The notes under the pieces are model-generated. The model searched no databases. It was not told the DNA's origin and saw nothing but the letters and a program-made list of their open reading frames with translations. A stretch of DNA of 64,000 bases, taken from Druceiella hillmani. Lineage: Eukaryota > Arthropoda > Insecta > Lepidoptera > Hepialidae. Shown here in pieces: positions 38,677 to 63,958 of this stretch; positions within the stretch are counted from its first letter, which is position 1; every line of letters begins with the position of its first letter. The position numbers were made by a program, and so were the translations under genes. The DNA is taken from the NCBI GenBank assembly GCA_039881145.1, contig JAYKKI010000066.1, positions 12,603,501 to 12,667,500 of the forward strand, given 5' to 3'.

Positions 38677-40531
38677 ATTGAATCATTTTGTAGAAATATG
38701 TTTTGAAATTAAATTAAATGGCTATCCTGAACCTTTACAAACTTGTATATATTCAAATATATTAGAAACTCGTCATAACACACATAATTCAGTATTAAAA
38801 TTTTGACTTCTAATAACATTTTACAAGTGTTATTAAATCAATCTCGGCTAATATATAACATGGTAAAATGGACATTAATATTAACATTATTTTTGCTTAC
38901 ATAAAATAAAAGACAACTTTACTTAAAATATTATTTCCGAATTTTACACACCAGATCCTTATCCTTATCAAGTTGTTTGAATTGATCGTTACATTTCATG
39001 CTTCTCATACATGTAACATCTTAAAGATACGCATTAGTCCTTTGTAATGATGCAAATAGACGCCCATCAATACTAAATTATAATGTCGTAAAATTTGCTT
39101 TTTGTATTTACTTATCTTCGTACTAACAATTTGTCATAAAGACGTCTTAACAGAAATGTGATCATTATAATCTTACACATTCACTTTTATTCTAATATAT
39201 TTTATGTGTAAATTCTATATACAATAATTGGAGGTTGCCTCAAACTGAAAAACAAGCACAAATTTAACCTTTATACATGTAGGGTGATATTCTCGATAAG
39301 TGTGATGGTGAATGAGCATATAACTATACAAAATTAAAACCAATCTACATTTTTTTCAACACAACGATAGAAAATTAGTATATATGTCACTGTTACTAGA
39401 AAATTAGTATAACTCTGTATTAATAAATTATTATAAAAATGTAGTTATGAAGAAGAATAAGAACAAAATCATTTATTGCATATTAAAAACAGTTTTGCAT
39501 TGCCTCTTTTTAAGTTTCTGTTTTGAAAATAAAATTAATTAATTTCACAAATCTAAATTAAACAAATTTATTAATTATTTTACCGTAAAGATTTTATTCA
39601 GAGTAAGGTAAAAGCAAATATTTTGCTTTTATTTTCATACTTGAATCATTTTTTAATCGGGTCCATATTAAAACTTGATATTGTTCGTGATAAAATATTT
39701 TTTGGAAAAATAAATATAGATTCACACTTTTGGTTTAATATTATTTCTATGAGAATTTATGTCCACTTATTTGTATAACATATCGCCTGAACGTAAGTAA
39801 ACCGATTTACAACGAGCGAACGTAAATAAACCGATTTGCACTCCTAATATATCAATAAAATAGTACAGTGACGATGAACACAGATGAACGCACGAGACTG
39901 ACGCCTCGCTGTGCGTTCATCGTCTCCGATAGTTTATCAACATTGTACTCCTCTCTATGTAGCTCGTCTTCTGTCAATATACTAATCTCAATGAACTCTG
40001 TCTGTTTATTGCTTTATGTGTGTTTGCCTTCGAGATTGATACGATATTGAAGACATTTTCGTGGAAAGAGTGTTTATTGTACGTGGCGCACTGACATTCA
40101 ATAGTTAACCTTTCATACAATAGTTAACCTAATTGTTTTATCAATCCAAATAAAAATACATTTTAATTCTCGATAAAACCCAATTCATGAGACCTAGAAA
40201 GTATATTAAGATTATGCCTTGCGCTCTAATAGTTTTTATAATCAATATCTCTAATATTTCTAGTTAAGTAATAGTTTTTGAAGTTTTCATTGTAGACTGA
40301 TTAAATTTGATAGTAAAATCCATTTCGCTCATTTAAAATACATTTAGGTAAATTACGACTCAAAGCTGGAAATATACTCATTGAAAAAAAAACATCGTTC
40401 ATTGTCTTTCTACTTTTTCCACTTAAATTTTCCTGATATAAATAAAAAAATATTTCCTCTCATACAAACTTTTTACCCCTTTTACCACGTTTTGAGTAAA
40501 ATTTTAAAAAATCCATATACTTTAAATTTTA

Positions 40532-40549
40532 ATATGTATATATATATAT

Positions 40550-40601
<52 letters not shown>

Positions 40602-40636
40602 GTATGTAAAAAATATATACATAATATATATATATA
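40532..40636. repeat. Imperfect TA microsatellite
   Basis: TA array with CACACA and ATGTATG interruptions, immediately left of a diverged TIR-element fragment. Confidence 0.9.
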
Positions 40637-40642
40637 AAGATA

Positions 40643-40778
40643 ACAAGTAATTATGAATATTATTTTAAATTTTCTGAAAAAAGTAATCTTTCAAATTTTA
40701 CTTTAATGCCAATCATTTATTTTCTAGTCAGAGGATAACGTCTTCCTTTGTCTGACACTTATTCCCGTATACCGCGTA
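40643..40778. mobile_element. Diverged right half of the 389-bp TIR element
   Basis: About 135 bp aligns with 28808-28937: AATTATGAATATTATTT near its start and GACACTTATTCCCGTATACC at its end. It directly follows a (TA)n tract, which may have replaced the left half. Confidence 0.5.
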
Positions 40779-43700
40779 TATAGATATAAAATATATTCAT
40801 TTAGTGTACATAGATATCTTCATATTGCTTCTCTTTGTAGATAAATATAGGACACATCAGAATTGAAGGTAATGAAAATAGACACGACATCGGAAGTTCT
40901 GTAAATAAAACATCGCTTAAACTGTAATAATTGATGTCTCTTTTTAAAATTGTTTTGATAAAAAAGGACCCCGTAAATAAAACCCAATCCAAACATCCTA
41001 AAGATATTTAAACCCGTAAATCAAATATGTTTCACATGAAATTATATTTAATACCTTATCAATTCATAAGATAGGTACACCTAAAGCTGCAAATGAAAAA
41101 ATGAAACGATTTTTTATGTATAAAATTACATTTTTATATGTAAAAAAAAATTAAATTTATAAAGACGAGAGGGATGATCAAAAATACAGCAAGAACATAT
41201 AAAAAATACAGCAACAACTATTGAATAATATAACGCAATTTGTATATAAAGAAATCGTTTTAAAATAAAATTAAAATGATGAAAATGTTATTACCTACAA
41301 GGTATATTTTGACAATGTCAAATCTAGTTATCTAAACTTACTTTGGAAAGAAACAATATCACCAAAAAAAAAATACAGAATATGATGATGATATAAATGT
41401 TACTATTAAATATATTTCGCGAAACTAGTTTATGTATTAAGGATATTAGTTAAAAATTAACATATTTTTATGAACTATTCAAATTTTGTAGAATAATTTA
41501 GCATAAATTTTAAATAACCTTTTCTGTGATATTAAAAATTATGCTAAGTGTATAAAGGCTACAAAGTTTATATTGCAAATTATATAAACTAGAAAAATTA
41601 TGAAGTGGAAAAAGCGATATATCTGAAAGAAATATAATTTCGTGATATAGTTAAAGGGCCGAAAACAAATAATAAATGACCATGAAGTAAAAATTAAATT
41701 CGTACGGTTCCAATAAAAAAATGTAATTCGTTCGATCAAAGCCGTCGAAACGCATAACATTGGATTTAGTAATCAAATCATTAATTAGCAAAAAAAAATA
41801 TTAAATATTTCTAAAAAAAATCCATAAAATTAATAAATTCCGTTGAAGAATATCAAATCAAAATTACATACTTCTGTACTACTGTGCCAGCAAAACACAA
41901 TGAACTTATAATAAGTGTGAACCAATCACTCCCCCTAAAATATGATGATACAGTCTCACCCCTATAATATTGGCGGTATTTTATTACAGTCCGTTCGTAA
42001 CATACGTGATCTTGAAGTGTTTTTGATTCCAAATGACACTTTGACACTCACGTGGAGCAGATTACCACACAAATCTATGGTTTAATGACTCCCATATTGA
42101 GAATTGCCAAAACTCTTTAGGGAGATGAGAAAACATCATATCTCGTGACACAACTGTTACCCGGTTTCAACTAGAGTAACTTGTAATCTGGATTACTATT
42201 TGTTTCACTATACTAAATATTATGTAATTATTGAGCTGGTAAAAAGACGGATGGTACATTGCAACACCGATTCAAGACGCCCAAAATGTGACCACTCTAA
42301 AACGATATTGCTGTTTAAATACAAGAAGCTACATAGGAGACATCTTGAACTGGAATCTATAGTATCTTAATCTCAATATTTGTCACGTTCAATAGTTATT
42401 CAGCCATTGCGAGATAATTGTAGTCGAGTAATCAGCTGATCTGCCCTCTTTTATCTTCCCACGGCTCTTACTAATGCCGGTATCCGAGCGCCACAGCGCA
42501 GAATTTATTATGATTGCGACATTCTATTCTATTCTTTCGACCGATTCACCGAGTCATCCCAATACAAACTGTCTTTATTTAATATTCTTTAGGATCAATC
42601 TGTTAATAAAATTAGTTAATGTAATTTTCAATTCCTTTATTTTTTGTAGTTAATTTTTATGCACGTTATAAATTGTTGTTATCATTTAATGCTGTTCAAA
42701 TTGTACAGTCTTTTTCTATTTTTTTATTTTATTTTAAATTATCACATTTAATTTGTATAATATAATTTTTTTAATCAATTCGAATTTATTTCCCACTGTG
42801 TCTTAAAACCTGAAGTTGAAAGTACTGCTTGCACTGATTCTTGAGAAAAATACTCAATCTAACTAAAAACACAAAAAATGTGACTGCACTAAAGTTACAT
42901 TTTACGTAGTCACATTTTTTGTGTTTTACTTCGATTAAGAATTTTCCTCTCTGTGTGATAAGTTGAGAGACTTAATTTGATGTATTATCTTATTTGATCT
43001 AAATGACTAGCATCATGATTTTGAGGAGAGCAATGTAGAAATGAAGAAAATACATCTTGCATTTTTTGCGATTTCTTTCATAAACACACTCTAAACAACC
43101 AATGATAGTATGATAGATAATGCAACATCTTAATGCATATTTTTTTTCCATTTAAATAAATTCAGTTACAGATTTTTAGTCTATTGATAGCATTGATACA
43201 ATGTTAAAATTATGTGATTGATGCGTTGTAAGGAATTAATTACCGGCATTAAAAGAAATCTTCTTTATTAAATTTTGACAAAATATAATCAACCCAATGA
43301 TGTCACAAATTGTGCAAAAAGAAATCATGGAGGATCTATATAAAATAGATAAATTTTCATAACAAAGTTTTTTACTCATTTTATTATGTAAATTTAGTAG
43401 CGATAAAATCAACGCTTTTGGGAAATACATAGATGATAATAATTTATCTAATATTTATACAGATAGAGTCATTACAATTAGTTCATCGGATTACTTGCAA
43501 TATTTAATATGCAAACCCACAATAAATTTCTCTAAATTTTAAATGGATTTGAAAAATAAATACAAAGTTTATGAGACCTTTAATTCTTAATCGCCGTATA
43601 TGTAAAAGACAAAAAAAAGTTAAAATCATGAGCAAACATTAATGAAAACGTGGATATAGATTTATTTTTATAATATTATTTATATATGCAAATCGTCCAA

Positions 43701-44992
43701 AATATTAGGTACTTATCACTTAAAATAGGATAGAAATAGGAAGAACAAGTAAGCAATTTTCAAAAAAAATTATTTTCTAAAGCGTCATAAAAATCCATTC
43801 CAGTTTTCGAAATTTTCTTTAGATGTTTATGAAGATATTTGCTATATTAACATTTTGAAGTTTTATGGAAGAAATTTAGAAAGTCTTCAAAATTATGTAT
43901 TCAATTTATGTCTAACTTTGAAAAATATGAAGGCTTTTATGAAATTTTACTTGTATATTTCTGAAAATGTTTATTATTTTGACGTACTGAAGATTGATTA
44001 ATGACAGTCTTTCATTTAATACCAATTATATTCTTTGTCCCTGTTCCCTACCCATATTCGTACTTTCAATTTTTTTTTTATTTAAATGGATTGCAAAAAT
44101 TAATTGCTTCATAATGTCTCACAAATAGTCCTCTCGTAGTGTACAACAACATTAATATCTTAAGGTACAGTATTATGATTTAATGGAAAAATTATTCGTA
44201 TAGCAATAATATTGTACAATTTGTATGTGTGGTAAAGCAAACGAATAAATAATTAATCTTAGATATAAACATTTTTGTTCCTTCAAATTAATTAAACATA
44301 TGGGATTATCATGATGCTGTATAAATATGTCGATGTTTTATTGGTTTAAATAATAAGGAATGTATACTATTGAACTTACGAAATGCCAAATTAAGTAAAT
44401 ATTTTACAAAAAAAATGGATACTATTATATTTATTTATACAATTTTAGTTTAGATTTTAATTGCAATTTAAGTTTAACTGCATCTGAATATTGATGTATT
44501 ATTGTGACTAGTAGTTGTTTCATTTTATTTATCACACTAAAATACAATAATTATGCTAAGATAGAAAAGAAAAAGCGCTTTTGTATATTTTTGACCTTTT
44601 TGTAAATTTTTGTAACATTTCAATGGAATTGCAAAAAAAATTTGAAACAGTCATAAAATATATTATGTATAACTCGGGCCATGCCAACCAAATTAATGAA
44701 TTATCTAAATGCAAAATATTTTCAGTAAGTTAATAATTCTTTCAAATTATTGTAAAAAAATTCATTAAAGTTGAATTTAAATTTTTTAACTTCTTTAACA
44801 ACGATTTATTATTATTTCAATGAGATTAATTAGTTAGTTTCACACAAATTTGATGGTTCTCCTTGGTCTTCTCTATATTTCACAGAGGTTATGGAAAAGA
44901 TAGTCATGTTATGGCGAATGTAAATACAGTTATATAAATTCATTAAGATAATATTAAATACCAAAATACAATTTAAATTTAGGATATTTTAG
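40779..44992. other. Intergenic region downstream of ppk-A, no gene recognised
   Basis: AT-rich, no coding frame or repeat recognised apart from the inverted repeat at 42,866-42,927. The ppk-A 3' untranslated region presumably starts at 44992 and runs down from there. Confidence 0.5.
42866..42927. repeat. Perfect inverted repeat, 20-bp arms, 22-nt loop
   Basis: AAAACACAAAAAATGTGACT at 42866-42885 pairs with 42908-42927. Confidence 0.9.
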
Positions 44993-55673
<10,681 letters not shown>

Positions 55674-56594
55674 ATTTTAATATTTTACGAACGTGCCTAT
55701 ATACAGTTTGATCGAAGACCTTAATGGAAATGGCGATTTTTAACACTGACTAAAAGAAAAATTTACTTTCTAAACGTATATCATTCATTAAGAGCTGAAT
55801 TATCTGAATAAGTAAGAAGCGTAAATATCATAATTCCATTAAAAAGTAGTTATAAGTATGACAATTATAAATATGGGCTCAGTCATGATGGTATCTACGT
55901 CATGGACATTTTCCATTTATTCGGCACGCATTAACTAAATTAATCTAAATTTGAAAGCAACTTGCGTAGTTTGGATAAGGCTTCGGTTTAATTTTAATTC
56001 AATTTAATGTATACCTTGTAAATAACGGTATAAGTAAAATACATTAATAAGAATATGTACAAAAATTCAGTATCATTAAGGTACATTCGTTATCATTAGC
56101 ACTTAATAACTATGAAACTAAATTTTAAATCTATCTCTTCGAATTCATCGTCGGTTTTGTTAATTGAAGTTTAAAAGTTAGCACCAAATTATTTTTCAAG
56201 ATTTATAAGAATCTACCATACTAATTACCTTGACTATTCCAAGGTCATGTTGCTGTGTAACTTGCATTATATTATTTAGATCTATGTTCTACTTTTAGTT
56301 ATATATTTAAAATATCTGATTAACTATTGATTTGGTCGACTAAGAGTTTTAATTTATAATATAATTAGATATTTATTTTACCCATATATTTATAAGCAAT
56401 AAACATAAATTTTGTTGTGTCAGTAATTTACATTTAATACATATTTAAATAGAAAATAGAAAATATTTGTTGTATTCACACTTAATCATAACAGCGAAGT
56501 AGATAAAATCCTGTGCTGAAAGATGAAAGTCCAGTGCAAGGGCGAAAGTTGCAGTATGATTTTTGCCATCTTTGCCTACCATATTGAAAGAAGG

Positions 56595-56596
<2 letters not shown>

Positions 56597-56660
<64 letters not shown>
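56597..56660. repeat. (TA)n microsatellite
   Basis: TA array with two C interruptions, about 0.9 kb upstream of the ppk-A start codon. Confidence 0.95.
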
Positions 56661-57052
56661 TGTTTAGGTTAGAATTATAACCAGGTATGTTATGAGAAAA
56701 CGTAAAGATTCCGAATGTTAAATAATAAAAATCTAAATAATTCAGGAAAAAAAAATTGCAAAAGAAGTATTTGTGCGCACAAACATTTAAAGTAAATTAT
56801 TATGCATTATAAACAGAAAGTTCCCATTTTCGAACGTTTTGTTTTACGTCGTTACATTTTATGTCAGATAAAAGTTTAATAGAATTTCCCGTATTTGGCG
56901 TTAATGTTTCATTTTACCTCTTCATATATATGCATCCACTTGCATATAAATCATTAGCTAAGAATGTCGTGACACTTTGCAGGCTGCGCATTTGAAGTAG
57001 TGACAGAGAATGGAGGTTATCAAAATGAAACGGTTTACTTAATTTTTATTCA

Positions 57053-57251
57053 CAACTAAATGAAACTACGTGATGTAGTATTATTTCTACTTTCTTTAGG
57101 TTCTTTACCACGACTTAGGTTTTGTTGTATTACATCTTCAGGTGGGCTATTAGCAAAGATGTCAGTCGCAATACCTTCTTGCAAATAATATTTACAAATT
57201 TACAAAAAAGTGATAATGCATTTCTACAAAATTAACGCCAAATATATTCAA
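57053..57251 (+). repeat. FB1 copy
   Basis: First arm CAACTAAATGAAACTACGTG, centre GGTGGGCTATTAGCAAAGAT, second arm replaced by unrelated sequence, tail TTCTACAAAATTAACGCCAA. Confidence 0.8.
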
Positions 57252-57954
57252 TATTTGTAAATAATTTATTTAAAAACAATTATATAATGCCTCTAACATC
57301 ATCCTGTCTGCACTTCAAATATTTGATTTAAATGATCTTAATTCTGGATTGAATTTTTAACATAATAAAAATATTTCTTTTCCACATTAATTTAACAAGA
57401 AATCCATAAAAATAAAAAGAAAGAATAGTGTGCAATATTTGTTTTCTTACTTGTGTCATTTTCAAAATAAACTGATTAAGTTTCTAAAAGTATTATATTT
57501 TTCCACATCACTTACAAAACAACTGATAGGTACCATTAAAGTTAAAAAAAATGGTTATTTCAAAATCACGTACATAATTGTCAATAATAAATAAATGAAT
57601 TACAAAATGGAAAAGAAAAACAATTTTCTTTGAAAAACTACTCACACTTAAATAAATGTAAATAAGATAAATTAATTAAATATTGTTACCTTAATAAAAT
57701 TCAATTGTTTACGAGAAAAATCGTATCGAATATGTATAAATAAAACCAGCAACTTTTATCTTCTCTGATTATAGCCTCTTACTGAAGTGTTTTGAAATAT
57801 TATATTGCAAAATTAATCGGGCCACAGATAATCCGGTCACATGTCTTGAAGGAGGAAATGGATACCTGCATCCGCCCCTTTTTAAATAAATGGAATAAAA
57901 TACTATAATTTTCTTTGTAGACTAAATATAAAACATTAACTTAATTGTTATTAA

Positions 57955-58161
57955 CAAGTTAATGGAACTACGTAATGTGGTATTATATGTACTTTATTTA
58001 AATTTTTAACCACGACCTAGGTTTCGTCCGTTCGGTGAATAAATCTTCAGGTGGGCAGTTTGAAGAGATTCGTAATTTCTCACATAATTTCATTTAGTAG
58101 TGAATAAAAATGAAGTTTTTTCTAATTAATTTCTACAAAATTAACGCCAAATATATTCAAT
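57955..58161 (+). repeat. FB1 copy, most diverged full-length copy
   Basis: Reads TTAATGGAACTACGTAATGT at the start and CATAATTTCATTTAGTAGTG at the second arm, with an intact tail ATTTCTACAAAATTAACGCC. Confidence 0.75.
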
Positions 58162-60494
58162 AAAATTTTCATTCATATAATTTCCTCAATTATTTTTCCT
58201 CTTTGTAATTCTTGAGTTAAGTAACATCTCATTTTGGTGAATTATTATTTTGTTGCAATCTGTGATCAGGGTTTTTTTTGTTATTGAATTATAGGACGGT
58301 CGTAGTTATAGAGAGCTCCCGGTCATTGAAATCACAGTTCCTTCTTTTCTTTTTCACCGTTTTTTATCTAGGGTATTGCAAACTGATGTGGCAGATTATA
58401 TATCATGAGGCAGATTTTAAAAATATACTACTATATTAAAATGGTATAGAATTTTATTTTCAATATCGTTATGTAATCACTCCCTAGTAAATCAACAATG
58501 GATTCATTATGTTGTAATCATAGATTTCGTGGAAGAGGTAAGAAAAATGGAGTAGTGACAAGAATGGAATTTGTGAAAGGCGTATTCATGAGGATATGTA
58601 CAGGTGTGTGTGTGTACGGCTGTGTGTTTACATGTAGTTAAAAAAAGGAGAAAAACGAAAGATTTCTATATTTTTGAATTATGGGAAAGTAATTGAAGTA
58701 GGTCAAAAAATTATTGAAATCCAAAATTAATGTTGATTTCCCAGCTTTGACAACAAATAATGTAGAGTTATGCATAAAATTATTTTGGACATATATTAAT
58801 AAACATTGTTCACATATTTCACATTATGCTAATGAAATTATCAACGGCTTGCTGATTCACATTTCCCGTTCTTGCATGTTTATTTTACATAAATTTGCAT
58901 GACCGCCAAACCAAAACACCACCGTCAAACCTTGAGCAAGAATTTGGTTGACGGAATGTGCATAGTAGGTGACATACGTTAGCACTTCGTCGTTATAATT
59001 TTAGAAACAATAATGAGAATTAAAATTTTGCAAATTTGCTTTAAAAGTTCTGATTAAAGACGATACTATGTTACGTAAAACTTTTTTTTAAATGATGTCA
59101 ACTAATTGTCCTTTCAGATTCACTTTTGCAATATTTTTCCGTAACAATCTGATCTATGGAAAAAAGTAGCATTACGAAAAATTTTAAACCAAGAAATTAA
59201 ATAACTTTCTTTTTCGAATATATATGCATGCCGTATACAATAGGTAACGGGCCATCAGAATATTGATTGGGCTATTATTTTAAATCAAGTCAATTATCAA
59301 AGATAGATTGCAAGTTGTCTAGGGCTTTACACATTATTAAGAATAGAAATTCATAAAGTTTCTTTAAACTAAAATAACTAATTACTCTATTGTAAAAAGT
59401 CTTGCAAAATCAAATAAAATCACTATGGAATTTTGTTGGAGGACACCTAAGGAAATTTATAGTTTGCAATGTGACCTATTTATTGCAAACTACTAATTAG
59501 GAACGCATTACTATGATTATCATAATCCTTTACACTATTTTATTTTTGTAATAGTTATAAATAAATAAATATTACCCTATTTATTTCATATTTTTGCGTT
59601 TAAAACAATTAGATGTGGAAAATTAGCGTAAGAAGAGGATTTATTTTTTTATAAAATATCCGAGTTCTCTAAGAAGTATAACGGTCTCTATAGGCAAATT
59701 TTATTTTGCTGCAATAAATTAAAGTAATAAGTAAAATTTAATAAATTTTTCTAAAGACTAAATTATTATTGACGAAGAGTTAAGGAATGTTTTGATAAAG
59801 TCATTTTATACCGATCGTCATTGATGAAAAATCAAATACTCTAAGAGTACGTTTTACCATTTCTTTCCTTATCTTAATCATTTCAATTTTGTACATATTA
59901 AATTTTATATCAATATAATAATTGGGAAAACAATTTACCAGGCCCCTTGCTGGAGCTTAAGCTTAACCTTGCTGCACTTATTTACTAAATCCCGCTCCTC
60001 AAAAACGGATATTTACTAGTCGTAAAGTTACTAACATAGGCGTGGCGATGCCGCTTTCGGTGTGTATTAAATTTATAACCTATTCGCATTACCCTGATTG
60101 CTTATATTATAATTAAAATGAAAATTGATGTCCGATATGTCTTTATTAAGCAAATTTATATATTTTTATATCATTAAAATTACGTTGATAAAACAATAAC
60201 ATAAATTAGTATTATTACAATATTAATTAGGCTTCCATCACTGACCATGCCGACTAACTGGAATGGCTGTGTACAATAATTTTATTTTCCACATGCAGTT
60301 TTATTGAGGTAGCCATAACTAGTGAACACTAATTATTGTCTACTACCCTTTTGCCTTTTGAAACGCACTTTGATTGGTCTAATGGTTTCTGCCTGTAAAT
60401 TAAAAATACAGCCTAAAACATAAAGACGAAATAACACATTTTACGATAATAAGAATTTAAATTCAGAAAAGTGACTTCCCTAATATTTTCTAAA

Positions 60495-60550
60495 CCTACT
60501 GACGCGATTGCTCCCTGCGTTCTTTCGCAGGGAGCAATCGCGTCAGTAGG
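60495..60550. repeat. GC-rich perfect hairpin, 25-bp stem, 6-nt loop
   Basis: CCTACTGACGCGATTGCTCC (to 60519) pairs exactly with 60526-60550; loop TTCTTT. It is much GC-richer than the surrounding sequence. Confidence 0.93.
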
Positions 60551-60857
60551 TATCTTTAATGTACAGACAGACCTATTTTACAGTTTTATTATATGTATAA
60601 ATTTTCGACATTTACTTTATCACTATAATGCGTTTCCTGATAATAATAAGAGTTATTTCATGCTATTTAAATAAAATAAGGGTTTTTAAAGCCTCACGTT
60701 ATGAATAAAATCAATTTGTCCTTTACAATTTTAAATTAACGGAGGTTGTCTAAATTCCGTTACATGATTTAATAGAAGACAGAAAATTTACGTTTTATTC
60801 TTCTGTCCTCAGTACACTCGTTAGCTACACAGTAGCTACTTCCTGAAGCATGTTGAT

Positions 60858-60860
<3 letters not shown>

Positions 60861-60916
<56 letters not shown>

Positions 60917-60926
60917 TATATATAGT
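60861..60926. repeat. (TA)n microsatellite
   Basis: TA array ending AAATATATATATAG. Confidence 0.95.
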
Positions 60927-62695
60927 ATATATAGTTCAATAGTGCGGGGTATCATTTGAACGGGCCAGTTATAAGAGTCCCAAAAATATGTTCTTAATTT
61001 TAAGTCACTAAAAATGAATCTTCAGATATACTAAAAAATATGCAAAAAAATAGATTACCCCGCCCCCTTATATACGAAACCACTTAATCTAAAATTTAAA
61101 AAAAAATAAGAATTTTAGTACGCCACGCAAATGTTGTTGGAAAACTATAAATAATTCTAGGTGCTATAATTTTTCATACATTTCCCATGTTTTTACGCCC
61201 ACAAAAGTTATGGTAGGAAATACACTTACATTTTTCTTATTTTCAGAGGTGATTTTCTCAGAAACCATATGATGAAAAAAATTATAAAGTTTTACATATA
61301 TTTTACACCATCAACATTTTAAAAACATTCGTGTAACAAATGAAGTAGAAGCAAACAAAAGCCTTAAAGTAGTTTTTTCTCATTTTATATATCATGTGGA
61401 GTATAGCTTAAAAATATCTGTAATGAGGAATATAATAAGAGTTTTTCACAATTTTAACAATTGAAAAAACGTTGTAAAAAAATGTCAAAACATATAAACT
61501 TTCCCCTTATTTTCAAAACTATATTACCGAAAAACTATAGCGATAATCATAGGTCTTATAATTTATTAAACGTCCACTATGTTTATAAGCCCGTGAAAGT
61601 TTATAGTACGACGCTGCAATATATTTACGTCGTGAATAAGTGATAATTGCAAATATAATAAAAATATTACATCTCCACAATGTTTATAAGTGAAAAACTC
61701 TCGTATCTACTTTTTAAGGTTTTAAATACTCTAAGTATATTTTTATAGCGGTACTGTTTTTTGAATAGTCTTTCAGAGTTGTTAAAAGACTGCTTGAGAG
61801 TTAGCCAAAAATCTCCTCATTATAGTCGGACTCGTCCTTTTCTCGTAGATAAATGCTACTTCAACAATAAAAACTAACTCTCGTATAAAAATAAAAAAAG
61901 AATAATTCGAATCATTAGCAAGAAATCTGTACGTTATTTTTGACTGAATTTTGTTGCAATTCTAGCGTATGAAATTATTATATTTTTATATGTAAAAATT
62001 ATTGGTAACCTATTTCGGATCCATTTTCTACAAAAGAATAGTATTTTTATTCCTTCGTAAAATAAAACTGGTAAACTATGGTCTACCCTTAAATATAAAA
62101 TTGATTCGAGAATGTGGCAATTATTTGATAAAAAAGATAAGACATGGTTCCCATATCGTGACGCATGCTTAGCTTAAGCAATTTAAGAATATAATAATAC
62201 ACTGAAATATTTTTTTAGAAAAACAACTTTTGTAAACCAACGCAAAAGATTTTCTTTTTCCCGTTTTCTCATTTCGTGTGGAAAATTATGGAGAGCTACA
62301 TATTTTACTAAAAATGTTATCCAACTGGAAAAATTTTTTTTAATTGTTTCCATTGAGTGAATATTTCAACATAATTTCATGAACGCTTTAAATATTTCCT
62401 TAATCATGTAAAAAATGAGAAGTCAGCAGTCAGTATGATGAATACGAATAAAAACTTAATTCAGTGTTTTGATGGTAACTTTTTAATTGAATCTAAATTT
62501 CAAATACAAACTATACCAAATTTCAAATACAAAATATACCAAAAACGCATTTTGTAAAATAATGGATATTTACAGTTTCAATCCATAATCTTTACTATCA
62601 TCGTATTCTTATTTGAGAAAGATTGTTGCGCACGCTGTAATTTTTCATCGAGCGGCCGAGTCAGTAAGTATATTTTTATTTCGTCGCTTTCCCCA

Positions 62696-62775
62696 GTGAG
62701 TCATTGGCCCAGCGATAAAGCACTAAATTACGTATGGAATGCGCTGCAAGGCTGAATTTGAATATGGATGCTTGT
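62696..62775 (+). repeat. Possible tRNA-derived SINE head
   Basis: TGGCCCAGCGATAAAGCAC at 62705 resembles a pol III box A, and GCTGAATTTGAAT at 62751 resembles a degenerate box B, about 45 nt apart. It is not a foldable tRNA gene by eye. No target duplication or tail was confirmed. Confidence 0.3.
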
Positions 62776-63590
62776 GTTTTTTCATCTTCTGTTTTAATTT
62801 AGAAAGTAACATTATACATTAATTAAAGATCAAAGCCACTTCTTTCATCACACGTTTTATTGAACATTTCTTTAATTCTAAAGCAACAGTAGTGTGTTTT
62901 GGGTGCGCACAATAGGATTTTCAGCGGTTTTTGTTTTTATCCCAATATTAAATTAAATTTTTTTATGTTTTTTCCCCCCTCCGTCTCTTTCACACTCGGG
63001 GTATAATAAGTATTTAAAGTCCCATGTTTATAATTAGGAAGTACATTTCCTCCTTAGATAAAGGTTTTCATTTATCATGTAGTGTACTTTAAGTGTAATT
63101 GCAAGATATTTGTGAATTTATTAAACATATATTTATATCTCAATATATCAAATTAATTCTGAAATTATTTGGTGCCAAACTCCTTAAAATATGATCATTT
63201 AAATGGGAACTGTTTTGTTTTTGTTTGTTCACATGTTTTTGGGAATGTATAGGTAGTACACGATTATTATTAATGTTAATTGTTTTTGTTGTTCTCTTAA
63301 TTTTCGCGTTTGAAATTTCCAATACACAAAATGATTATATCCGTAACTGGACTTTATTTAAAGATACCCAATCTCTTTTTTTTGTATCAATTATTATGAA
63401 TATGTTACATTTACTATTACTATTTGATTATTCTAGTATCTACAATGATACTTATAAACCAATCTGATAATTATTTTCCACGATATGGAACATGAAGTTT
63501 GCACGCGGTTTATCAGCAATAAATTTACACGACAGATTTAACTGCAAAAAACGATGCTCCTTTATGGTCCCAATAAGCATCATTGAAATG

Positions 63591-63592
<2 letters not shown>

Positions 63593-63644
<52 letters not shown>

Positions 63645-63655
63645 AATATATATTT
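63593..63655. repeat. (TA)n microsatellite
   Basis: TA array with TTTA and AAAT interruptions. Confidence 0.95.
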
Positions 63656-63918
63656 AAACGAATTTTGTTTGAGTTTTTATCCTTTTTTTTTCTTCTAGTA
63701 TTATTCAAAAATACACACCGGATATTACCAACGTTTTGGCGGTATACCTATGCCTTTAATAGAAAAATAGGTTTACATTTATAAATTGTTTTGTTTATTT
63801 TTAATCCATTCTGAAATTGTCAATTTCCTAAGTGCACATTTTAAATACCTTAATTTTAATTTAAATTTTAATTACATTTAAACAACTACCAAACTAGAAG
63901 TATTCTTTCTTCATTAAT

Positions 63919-63958
63919 ACACACACATACACACATATATATATATATATATGTACAC
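63919..63958. repeat. Compound CA/TA microsatellite at the window end
   Basis: ACACACACATACACACATAT followed by TA repeats and GTACACA. Confidence 0.9.
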
